A stretch of DNA of 64,000 nucleotides, from the NCBI GenBank assembly GCA_902609885.1, contig CACLTT010000002.1, positions 1 to 64,000 of the forward strand, written 5' to 3'. The stretch is from an uncultured Candidatus Hydrogenedens sp. Lineage in GTDB: Bacteria > Desulfobacterota_D > UBA1144. Position numbers and translations under genes: made by a program. The notes beneath the pieces were generated by a model, which was not told the origin of the DNA, made no database searches, and was given only the letters and a program-made list of their open reading frames with translations. Below are positions 1 to 7,357 of this stretch, piece by piece (position 1 is the first letter of the stretch; every line of letters begins with the position of its first letter).

Positions 1-6
1 ATTGTT

Positions 7-720
7 TTATTCATTTTTCTCATTCAAAAATTTCTTAAAAAAACTTACTGCTAAATAAAATATAGGCGTATCAATCACTGCTGCAAAAAATTTAAATAGA
101 TATGCATAAAAAATTAATGTTAACAATCCCATAAACTCCGATTTATCTTGAGGAAGTGGTATAGAATATGTTAAGAAATGTGTAATCAATATCACAGCAG
201 ATGTATCGATAAGTTGACTAACCATTGTTGATCCATTATTTCTAATCCATAAATATTTTCCACCTGTTAGGTTTTTTAAATAGTGAAAAACTGTTACGTC
301 AACATATTGCGCCAAGAAATAAGCAATCATCGAGGCTGTAATTGTACCTAGTGCCAAATGTCTTATTGTTAAAAATGCATTATTGGTATCAATACTTTCT
401 TTAGAAGTTGTAAACTCGGGTACTATCCCACCTAACCACAATATTAGACCTAACCATAAATTTACAATTAAACCTGTCCAAACTATTATAGTTGCTTTCT
501 TTTTTCCAAATATTTCTGAAATTAAATCTGTGCAAAGAAAAGTTATAGGATAAGGTAAAACTCCAATTGCAACTATTAAAGGAAAGCTAAAACCAAAAAT
601 ATCAAAACTTAGATCAATAAACCTTGAAGTTCCTAAAATGTTTAGCATAGTCATAGATGATATGAAGATGCCTGCTAGGACAATATAGGTTATTATTTTT
701 CTTGTGGTATTTAAATCCAT
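7..720 (-). CDS. yhhQ: Queuosine precursor transporter (YhhQ/VUT family, DUF165)
   Basis: This is a 237-residue, almost wholly hydrophobic inner-membrane protein with about six membrane segments. The family signature is the TDLISEIFGKKKA stretch near residue 65, which matches the conserved TD-x-x-x-E-x-x-G-x-K/R segment of the YhhQ/VUT family. Characterised members import queuosine precursors such as preQ0/preQ1 for tRNA modification; substrate choice here is inferred from the family. The length is close to the usual 220-235. The gene is complete, with ATG at the right end and TAA at 7-9. It is divergent from the tRNA gene at 786. I looked for a preQ1 riboswitch in the short leader and saw none. 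Confidence 0.85.
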   Translation of the reverse strand: MDLNTTRKIITYIVLAGIFISSMTMLNILGTSRFIDLSFDIFGFSFPLIVAIGVLPYPITFLCTDLISEIFGKKKATIIVWTGLIVNLWLGLILWLGGIVPEFTTSKESIDTNNAFLTIRHLALGTITASMIAYFLAQYVDVTVFHYLKNLTGGKYLWIRNNGSTMVSQLIDTSAVILITHFLTYSIPLPQDKSEFMGLLTLIFYAYLFKFFAAVIDTPIFYLAVSFFKKFLNEKNE

Positions 721-744
721 TTTAATATATTTATATTAACATTC

Positions 745-772
745 TTGAAACTATTTGATGACATGATAAACT
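745..772 (+). promoter_or_regulatory. Candidate sigma-70 promoter for the CAT tRNA at 786
   Basis: TTGAAA (745-750) is followed after 16 bp by TAAACT (767-772). The expected start is about 7 nt further on, just ahead of the tRNA 5' end at 786. In so AT-rich a genome the -10 match alone is weak, but the -35 and the spacing support it. Confidence 0.45.
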
Positions 773-785
773 CAAAAACTTAATT

Positions 786-857
786 GGCCGCGTAGCTCAG
801 GGGTAGAGCGACGCTCTCATAAGGCGTATGTCGGTGGTTCGAATCCACCCGCGGCTA
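786..857 (+). tRNA. tRNA with CAT anticodon, probably elongator tRNA-Met
   Basis: The cloverleaf can be folded by hand: a 7-bp acceptor (786-792 with 850-856, first pair G-U), D arm, anticodon stem 811-815/823-827 with loop CTCATAA (anticodon CAT at 818-820), and T stem 833-837/845-849 around TTCGAAT. The discriminator is A857 and no CCA is encoded. The paired first base argues against initiator tRNA. A second CAT tRNA at 59438-59511 looks more like the lysidine-modified Ile2, so this one is more likely elongator Met; the assignment is inference. The tRNA ends 3 nt before the stop of nadA on the other strand. Confidence 0.9.
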
Positions 858-860
858 GAA

Positions 861-1793
861 TTAGCCTATTTCAATCATTCTGTCAATTGCAGTTTTTGCT
901 TTTAAGGCTAATTTTATTGGAACTTTAATTTCAGGGCTTTCTGTTTTTAGAGAATTATAAACTTTTTCTACAGTTATCATTTTCATAAAATTACATTTTG
1001 AGGTCCTATTTATAGGAATAAAATTTTTTTCAGGACAGGCTTTTTTCATTTTATGGATTATCCCTTCCTCAGTTGCTACAATAACATTTTTACTTTTACT
1101 CTCTTGTGATTTTCCTATCATTGCTTCAGTAGATAAAAAATGTATTGATTTGTCATTATTTCTTTCAGCCATAAGCATAGCTTGTGATCCACATGCGCAT
1201 TCTGGATGAATTAAAACTTCTGAATCAGGATATTCGTCTTTTAAATTTTTAATCTCTTCAAATTTCATAGCAGCATGGACATGACACTCTCCAGGCCAAA
1301 TTTTTATTTTTTTGTTAGTTTTCTTTTGAACATAGGCTCCAAGAAACATATCAGGTAAAAATAGAATATCTTTTTTATCATCTATTGATTGCACAATTTG
1401 TAATGCATTTGAAGAAGTACAGCAGTAGTCACTTTCTGCTTTTATATCAGCAGTTGTATTTACATAGCTAACAACAACTGCATCTGGATTTTTTTTCTTC
1501 CAGTCTATAAGTTGTTTAACATTAATTGAGTCAGCAAGTGAACAGCCTGCATCTAGATCTGGAAGTAAAATTTTCTTTTCAGGAGATAATATTGATGCTG
1601 TTTCAGCCATAAAATGAACACCACAAAATACAATTATTTTAGCTTTAGTTTTAGCAGCTATTCGAGATAGTCCTAACGAATCACCAACAAAATCTGCTAT
1701 GTCTTGAACTTCAGGTATTTGGTAATTATGAGCTAAAATTATGGCATCTTTTTTCTCCTTTAAGTTTTTAATTTCTATTAAATAATCGAGCAT
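861..1793 (-). CDS. nadA: Quinolinate synthase NadA
   Basis: NadA condenses iminoaspartate with dihydroxyacetone phosphate to quinolinate, the second step of NAD synthesis from aspartate, using a [4Fe-4S] cluster. The protein of about 310 residues shows the N-terminal AHNYQ motif, a cluster cysteine in FCGVHFMAET (Cys57), the CACGSQAM cysteine region and a final cysteine in RTSKCNFMKM. I chose the ATG at 1793 (MLDYLIEIKN) because 18 further upstream residues would overlap nadC and have no family counterpart. nadC ends 17 nt upstream, so the two are surely cotranscribed with korA-korB. The stop lies 3 nt from the convergent tRNA. Confidence 0.95.
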   Translation of the reverse strand: MLDYLIEIKNLKEKKDAIILAHNYQIPEVQDIADFVGDSLGLSRIAAKTKAKIIVFCGVHFMAETASILSPEKKILLPDLDAGCSLADSINVKQLIDWKKKNPDAVVVSYVNTTADIKAESDYCCTSSNALQIVQSIDDKKDILFLPDMFLGAYVQKKTNKKIKIWPGECHVHAAMKFEEIKNLKDEYPDSEVLIHPECACGSQAMLMAERNNDKSIHFLSTEAMIGKSQESKSKNVIVATEEGIIHKMKKACPEKNFIPINRTSKCNFMKMITVEKVYNSLKTESPEIKVPIKLALKAKTAIDRMIEIG

Positions 1794-1810
1794 TTCTATC
1801 ACGTAAAAAT

Positions 1811-2653
1811 TTATTTTACCACAAGCATTGATATATCTAGAAAACATGCAGAATGAGTTATTTTGCCAACAGAAATAAAATCGATATCAAGTTTTTTAAT
1901 TTTTTCTATTTTATTAATAGTCATTTTTCCAGAAACCTCAATTTCACTTTTTATATTATTTCTTATAAGTTGAACTGATTTTTCGATATTGGCAACACTA
2001 AAGTTATCAAGCATTATTCTTTTGGGTCTAAATTTTATTGCCACTTTCAGCTCTCTTATATTTGTAACTTCAATTTCAGACACTCTGATTTTTTTATTTT
2101 TTTTTAATTTTTTTAAAGTGGTTTCAATATTATTATTTAAAAAAATATGATTTTCTTTAACTAGTATTTGATCTTTTAAATTTGTTCTATGATTTAATCC
2201 ACCACCAATCCTAACAGCATATTTTTCTAGCAATCTCCAACCTGGAATGTTTTTCCTAGTATCTAGAATTTTAATTTGGGTTTCTTTTACAATTTTCGAA
2301 TATTTTTCGGTTAAAGTAGATATTCCACATAGTCTTTGCAAAAAATTCAGAATAATTCTTTCCAAAGAAATTATATCTTTTGCTGGGCCATAAATAGTTC
2401 CAACTTTTTCAAATTTTTTAATTTTGTCACCATTTTTATGTCTCCACTTTATAAAAATTTTATTATTATATTTTTTTATTAAATGATTAATTATATCTGT
2501 ACCTGATAAAATACCTTTTTCTTTAAAAACTACATCGGCTTTAATTTTTTTATTTGTTAGTGTTAAAGATGATGTTAAATCAAGCTTGGTTTGGTCTTCG
2601 TTAATTGCTAAATCTAGGATTCTGTCAACACTTTTTTTTAAAGCATTGTTCAT
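1811..2653 (-). CDS. nadC: Quinolinate phosphoribosyltransferase NadC (decarboxylating)
   Basis: NadC converts quinolinate and PRPP to nicotinate mononucleotide, CO2 and pyrophosphate. The 280-residue length is normal. The family signature is clear around residues 125-165: the TRKNIPGWR block, the GGGLNHRTNL stretch and the KENH active-site segment, followed by a barrel with an EIEV strand. It sits between korB (9 nt upstream) and nadA (17 nt downstream) on the same strand, so the NadA product passes to an enzyme of the same transcript. Nothing is unusual apart from very high lysine and isoleucine content, as expected for this base composition. Confidence 0.95.
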   Translation of the reverse strand: MNNALKKSVDRILDLAINEDQTKLDLTSSLTLTNKKIKADVVFKEKGILSGTDIINHLIKKYNNKIFIKWRHKNGDKIKKFEKVGTIYGPAKDIISLERIILNFLQRLCGISTLTEKYSKIVKETQIKILDTRKNIPGWRLLEKYAVRIGGGLNHRTNLKDQILVKENHIFLNNNIETTLKKLKKNKKIRVSEIEVTNIRELKVAIKFRPKRIMLDNFSVANIEKSVQLIRNNIKSEIEVSGKMTINKIEKIKKLDIDFISVGKITHSACFLDISMLVVK

Positions 2654-2662
2654 ATTTACTTT

Positions 2663-3676
2663 CTATTTTACTTCCCAAGTATCACCAGCTTCAATTAGTT
2701 TCTTGAGATCTGGTTTAAATTTATCTTTAGCCATTGTTATTTGTTCGCGAACTACATCTTCAAATATTGGAGCTTCAACTCTCTTGATAATTCCCATTGG
2801 GACTGGACTATCTGGGAATTCTAAATCCTTAATCATTTTAATCAGAACGGGGTCAGTTTCATCATATATAACGATATTATCAGGAATTTTGTTTGGTTCA
2901 AATTCAACTATATCAAATTTTCCATAGCCCATAACAAGGCCCTTGTTGAGCTCTTTCCCAAAAATTAAAGGTTTCCCATGTTCCACTTTTACATTGTTAT
3001 CGTCTCGAATTTCTCTGTTAGTAAAACCATCAAAAGCACCATTATTATATATATAGCAGTTTTGATAAATATGAACAAATGACGTTCCTTTGTGGTTATA
3101 GGCTTCTATTAACACATCAACCAACTCTTTGACATAAGTAGCTGATATTTGTGCAATAAAAGTTGCTCCTGACTCGATAGCTAATCCTAATGGATCAACA
3201 GGAGTTTCTATAGTTCCGTAGGGTGCAGTTTTATTAACCATTCCTTTAACGCTTGTTGGAGAGTATTGACCTTTGGTAAGACCGTAAATTCTATTATTAA
3301 AAAGCAAAATATTTAAGTCAGAGTTCCTTCTTAAAGCATGAATTAAATGATTTCCGCCAATAGACATTCCGTCGCCATCACCGGTAACTACCCATACCGC
3401 TAATTCAGGGTTTGACAATTTTAGTCCTGTCGCAATAGGCAGAGCTCTACCATGAATAGTATGGAAGCCATAAGTACTCATATAATATGGAAACCTTGAT
3501 GAGCATCCAATACCTGATACGACAGCATGTTCATGTGTGGGCCTGCCAATTTTAGCCATAGCTGTTTGAACTGCCTTTAATATTGCATAATCCTCACATC
3601 CAGGACACCATCTTGGCTCAGCTGCAGATTTGAAATCTGTAGCTTTATATTTTATTTGATTTGTTTCTGTGCTCAT
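2663..3676 (-). CDS. korB: 2-oxoacid:ferredoxin oxidoreductase, beta subunit (KorB-like)
   Basis: This 337-residue subunit carries the thiamine diphosphate and the catalytic [4Fe-4S] cluster. Cluster ligands are visible as CPGC (Cys24, Cys27), Cys58 in GIGCSSRFP and a later cysteine in the QNCYIYN stretch. The TPP/Mg motif is GDGD at 99-102, ending near the FNNRIYGLTKGQ segment. With the alpha subunit 12 nt upstream it forms a two-subunit enzyme that decarboxylates a 2-oxoacid and reduces ferredoxin. 2-Oxoglutarate is the likely substrate by similarity to aerobic KorAB enzymes, but pyruvate cannot be excluded from sequence alone. Confidence 0.88.
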   Translation of the reverse strand: MSTETNQIKYKATDFKSAAEPRWCPGCEDYAILKAVQTAMAKIGRPTHEHAVVSGIGCSSRFPYYMSTYGFHTIHGRALPIATGLKLSNPELAVWVVTGDGDGMSIGGNHLIHALRRNSDLNILLFNNRIYGLTKGQYSPTSVKGMVNKTAPYGTIETPVDPLGLAIESGATFIAQISATYVKELVDVLIEAYNHKGTSFVHIYQNCYIYNNGAFDGFTNREIRDDNNVKVEHGKPLIFGKELNKGLVMGYGKFDIVEFEPNKIPDNIVIYDETDPVLIKMIKDLEFPDSPVPMGIIKRVEAPIFEDVVREQITMAKDKFKPDLKKLIEAGDTWEVK

Positions 3677-3688
3677 AACAAAAGTATA

Positions 3689-5551
3689 TTAATGCTCCTT
3701 TAAAGAGTCTAACTCCTTATTAATAAATTCTATCATTTCCGTAACTGGGATTGGTTGCCCTGTCACCCTGCCTAGAAAAGCAGTATCAATCATAAATTTA
3801 GATCTTATAATCATGTTTAAATGGCCCAAATTAAGCTCTACAACAACAACCTTTTTAAAACTCCTTAATATATCGCCAAGGTTTTTAGGTAAAGGGTTTA
3901 AATATCTTATATTAATCATTGCAACTTTCTTGCCAGATGCCTGAACAACCTCCATTGCTGCTCTCATGCTACCCAAAGTACTTCCCCAGCCAACCAATAA
4001 AAGATCAGCATCTTTATCACCGATAATTTCTATATCAGGAATATCATTGCCAACCTTTTGGGTTTTTTCATATCTAAGTCTTGTCATTAAATCATGATTT
4101 TCTGGATCTTGAGTTATGTTTCCAGTTTCATTTGTTTTTTCTAGTCCCCCGATTGTGTGCTCTAATCCAGGAGTACCAATTTTGACCCAATCTCTTGCCA
4201 AAGTCTCTTTATTTCTTTTATATGGCAAATAGCCTTCAGGATTAATTCTAAATGGTGCTTTCATTTCAGGAATATTATCAATATCAGGAATTTTCCAGGG
4301 CTCTGAAGAATTGATTAAGAAACCTTCAGACAAGACTATTACAGGGGTCATATATTTAGTGGCAAGTCTGACTGCCTCAATAGAAATCCAAAAACAATCT
4401 GAAGCTGAAGAAGGGGCTAGGACTATTAAATATGAATCAGATGGTCTCCCATAGAGAGACATTAATAAATCGCCTTGCTCTGTTTTTGTAGGCATACCGG
4501 TTGAGATACCCGATCTCATAAAATCAAAAATTATTAAAGGTAACTCTGTCATGACCGCTAAGTTAATAGCCTCTACTTTTAATGCAATACCAGGACCTGA
4601 GCTTCCTGTAATTCCGAGCTTTCCTGCATAAGCCGCACCAAGTGCCATTGTAACAGCAGCTATCTCATCTTCAGTCTGTATTGCCGCTACATCAAATTGT
4701 TTTAAAGCTGCAAGTGTATGAAGTATTTCACTAGCAGGAGTAATAGGATATCCTGAAAAAACAATTGGGATATCAATTTTTTGGGATGCCACTAAAAGGC
4801 CATAGGATGTTGCAAGAGAACCGTTAATGTTTCTGTATGTTCCTGGCTCAAGCTTTGCTGGCGGAACTTTATACATAATAGGAAATATTTCCATAGTGTC
4901 ACATATATTAAATCCAGCATGAAGAACTTTTAAATTTGCTTCAAGGACTTGAGGTTTTTTTCCAAATTTTTTATTTAAAAATTTTTCAATCGGCTCTAAA
5001 GGTCTAGAAAAAAGCCATGATACAACTCCAAGCGCTAAAAAGTTTTTACATCTAAGTTTGTCGCCATGTCCCATATCCATCTCGTCCAAAGCCTGAAGAG
5101 TTAAGGTTGTTATTGGAATCTTATGGACCCTGAAATCTTTTAATGTTTCACTTGTAGGATCAAGTGGATTTCCATCAAATCCAGCTTTTTTCAAGTTTTT
5201 ATCTGTAAATTCGTCTTCGTTAACAATTATTAGACCGCCTTTATTTACAACATCCAAATTGACTTTTAATGCCGCAGGATTAAAGCATACTAAAACCTCG
5301 GGAGTATCACCTGGGGTGTAAATATCTTTAGCTGCGAATTGTATTTGATAAGAAGAGACGCCATAAGTTGTACCAAGTGGTGCTCTAATTTCTGATGGAA
5401 AGTCTGGGAAAGTAGCAAAATCATTTCCAGCGAATGCTGTTGTATTCCCAAACTGATCTCCAGTTAGTTGAATTCCATCACCAGAGTCACCAGCAAACTT
5501 AACGGTTATAGTATCAACTTCATTTAATTCAACTTGTTTTTCTACAGTCAT
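3689..5551 (-). CDS. korA: 2-oxoacid:ferredoxin oxidoreductase, fused gamma-alpha subunit (KorA-like)
   Basis: The 620 residues form two parts. The gamma domain at about 10-200 begins VKFAGDSGDGIQLTG, and the alpha (pyrimidine-binding) domain at about 235-600 contains the GYPITPASE motif and the TEDEIAA segment that completes the TPP site. No ferredoxin domain is attached, so an external ferredoxin is needed. This fused arrangement is typical of the KorAB enzymes of aerobic bacteria that run the 2-oxoglutarate step with ferredoxin. It leads the korA-korB-nadC-nadA run, with 192 nt upstream that should hold the promoter. No Shine-Dalgarno sequence is apparent before the ATG. Confidence 0.88.
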   Translation of the reverse strand: MTVEKQVELNEVDTITVKFAGDSGDGIQLTGDQFGNTTAFAGNDFATFPDFPSEIRAPLGTTYGVSSYQIQFAAKDIYTPGDTPEVLVCFNPAALKVNLDVVNKGGLIIVNEDEFTDKNLKKAGFDGNPLDPTSETLKDFRVHKIPITTLTLQALDEMDMGHGDKLRCKNFLALGVVSWLFSRPLEPIEKFLNKKFGKKPQVLEANLKVLHAGFNICDTMEIFPIMYKVPPAKLEPGTYRNINGSLATSYGLLVASQKIDIPIVFSGYPITPASEILHTLAALKQFDVAAIQTEDEIAAVTMALGAAYAGKLGITGSSGPGIALKVEAINLAVMTELPLIIFDFMRSGISTGMPTKTEQGDLLMSLYGRPSDSYLIVLAPSSASDCFWISIEAVRLATKYMTPVIVLSEGFLINSSEPWKIPDIDNIPEMKAPFRINPEGYLPYKRNKETLARDWVKIGTPGLEHTIGGLEKTNETGNITQDPENHDLMTRLRYEKTQKVGNDIPDIEIIGDKDADLLLVGWGSTLGSMRAAMEVVQASGKKVAMINIRYLNPLPKNLGDILRSFKKVVVVELNLGHLNMIIRSKFMIDTAFLGRVTGQPIPVTEMIEFINKELDSLKEH

Positions 5552-5606
5552 AATACAGTTTTAAATCCAATTTAATTTTAATGTAATAAGTTAATAACAG
5601 TTTAAA

Positions 5607-5615
5607 AATATAGCA
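5607..5615 (-). promoter_or_regulatory. Candidate extended -10 element upstream of korA
   Basis: Read on the minus strand this is TGCTATATT, an extended -10 motif (TG-n-TATATT), giving a leader of roughly 50 nt before korA. I see no good -35. It is the best candidate in the 5552-5743 gap; the assignment is inference. Confidence 0.3.
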
Positions 5616-5714
5616 TCTTTTCTATATAATGAAATAGCTATTTAAAAAATTTATAAATTTTTTTGGACAAATTTTTATATAATTCTTTGACATTTAATAT
5701 CATATTTAAAAAAG

Positions 5715-5727
5715 TACCAATTTGGTA
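5715..5727. promoter_or_regulatory. 13-bp palindrome between nadB and korA
   Basis: TACCAA-T-TTGGTA is a perfect inverted repeat with a one-base centre. It lies just past the nadB stop and about 165 nt before the korA start. The stem is too short and lacks a T-run for a terminator on either strand, so a protein binding site for the korA promoter region is possible. No regulator is identified. The rest of the 192-nt gap is AT-rich with nothing else recognisable. Confidence 0.3.
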
Positions 5728-5743
5728 TATGATTTACAAATTT

Positions 5744-7357
5744 TTAATGATTTGTATAAGAAAATCTTAATGTCCCCGATGATATCTTCCAGTTTATATG
5801 TTTCAGCCATTTGTTATTTTTTGAAGAAAAATCCTCTCTCATATGACAACCTCTAGATTCTTCACGTAATAAGGCAGATTTTGTCATTAAATAGGATAAT
5901 GTTTTGAGATTAAGAATTCTATTATCAATTATATCTTTATTGTCTAGATCTTTCTTTTTTATTGAGGATATTTCATCCAAAGCTAATAATAAATCTTTTT
6001 TATTTCTAAGTATTCCAACATGATTATTAATAATTTGAGAAATAGACATTCTTAGATTTAAATATTTTTCCAATTTTTTTTCTGAAGGAATCAAAGATAT
6101 TTGCTCAGATATTTTTAATATTTTTTTGGGTATCTTTTTAATTTTTCTAGAGAACTCAAGAGCTGAATCAACAGCTCTTTTGGAAAATACCAGACATTCA
6201 AGTAAAGAGTTACTCGCTAATCTATTTGCTCCATGTGCACCCGAACATGCTACTTCACCACAAGCGTACAAATTTTTAATATTTGTTCTAGCATAAATAT
6301 CGGTCTTTATTCCACCAATTAAGTAATGAGCTGCAGGAGCAACTGGTATTTTATCATTTGTTATATCTACCCCTTCACGGAGACAAAGTTCATAAGTATT
6401 TTTAAATCTAGTCTTAATTAAGCTTTTATCAAGATGTTTTAATGTCAAAAAAACATTTTTCTCTCCATTAGTTTTCATTTCATTGAATATCGCTTTTGAG
6501 ACTATATCTCTTGAAGCCAATTCTTTATTTGGGCTGTAATTCTTCATGAACTGTTTACTTGAATGATTAATTAACTTTGCACCTTCTCCTCTCAAAGCTT
6601 CGCTAATCAAAAAATTTTTGGCGCCATCTTTAAAAAAAACTGTTGGATGGAATTGAACAAATTCCATATCAACAACAGTTGCGCCAGCATTAATACCCAT
6701 TATTATCCCGTCCCCAGAGGTTGCAGAAGGATTGGTGGAATTATAATAAATTCCACACGCACCTCCAGTTGCCAATATTGTAGACCTAGAATTTATAACA
6801 ATTTTTTTCTTAACTTTGTCTGATTGAACTAAGCACCCATAGCATTCTTTGCTATCAGAGAATAGCTCAATAACAGATGTATTTTCTAAAATTAAAATAT
6901 TTTTTGTTTTGTAAATCTTTTCAGATAAAAAATCTACAACAGCTTTACCGGTTTCATTACCTAACGCGTGCAAAATCCTTCTGTTACTGTGACCTCCTTC
7001 AATTCCCAAATCAAAACCCGATGAATCTGAATCAAAAACCATACCCATTTCAACTAATTCTTTAACTCTGTCGAAACCTTCTTGGACCATAATGTTTACA
7101 GCCTCTGAATCATTTAATTCAGCCCCCGCAGAAATGGTATCTTCATAATGTGAGTCAATAGAGTCTTTTGTATCAATTGCGGCCGCAATTCCACCCTGCG
7201 CCCAATACGAGTTACTTTCTTCTATTGATGATTTTGTTACAATACAAACACTACCAAAATTAGATGCGTATAAAGCTGAATAGAGTCCAGACAGACCGGT
7301 TCCAATAACTAAGAAATCACATGAAATTGGTTCTTTAAAATAATTAGAATTTTTCAT
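5744..7357 (-). CDS. nadB: L-aspartate oxidase NadB
   Basis: NadB oxidises L-aspartate to iminoaspartate, the first step of bacterial NAD synthesis. The 537-residue flavoprotein belongs to the succinate dehydrogenase/fumarate reductase family. It has an N-terminal FAD-binding GTGLSGLYSA motif near residue 18, the SYWAQGGIAAA segment, the substrate loop around EALRGEGAKL, and the HGANRLASNSLLE stretch that marks NadB and SdhA. The ATG overlaps the glnD stop as ATGA (7354-7357), so the two are translationally coupled. It lies upstream of the kor-nadC-nadA run on the same strand, separated by a 192-nt gap. Confidence 0.95.
   Translation of the reverse strand: MKNSNYFKEPISCDFLVIGTGLSGLYSALYASNFGSVCIVTKSSIEESNSYWAQGGIAAAIDTKDSIDSHYEDTISAGAELNDSEAVNIMVQEGFDRVKELVEMGMVFDSDSSGFDLGIEGGHSNRRILHALGNETGKAVVDFLSEKIYKTKNILILENTSVIELFSDSKECYGCLVQSDKVKKKIVINSRSTILATGGACGIYYNSTNPSATSGDGIIMGINAGATVVDMEFVQFHPTVFFKDGAKNFLISEALRGEGAKLINHSSKQFMKNYSPNKELASRDIVSKAIFNEMKTNGEKNVFLTLKHLDKSLIKTRFKNTYELCLREGVDITNDKIPVAPAAHYLIGGIKTDIYARTNIKNLYACGEVACSGAHGANRLASNSLLECLVFSKRAVDSALEFSRKIKKIPKKILKISEQISLIPSEKKLEKYLNLRMSISQIINNHVGILRNKKDLLLALDEISSIKKKDLDNKDIIDNRILNLKTLSYLMTKSALLREESRGCHMREDFSSKNNKWLKHINWKISSGTLRFSYTNH

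Noticed and set aside
721-785. preQ1 riboswitch in front of yhhQ
   Set aside because: The leader is AT-rich and lacks the short stem and A-rich tail motif of preQ1 aptamers.
1794-1847. Longer NadA start overlapping nadC
   Set aside because: The 18 added residues are not part of the family, and the internal ATG at 1793 fits the known N-terminus.
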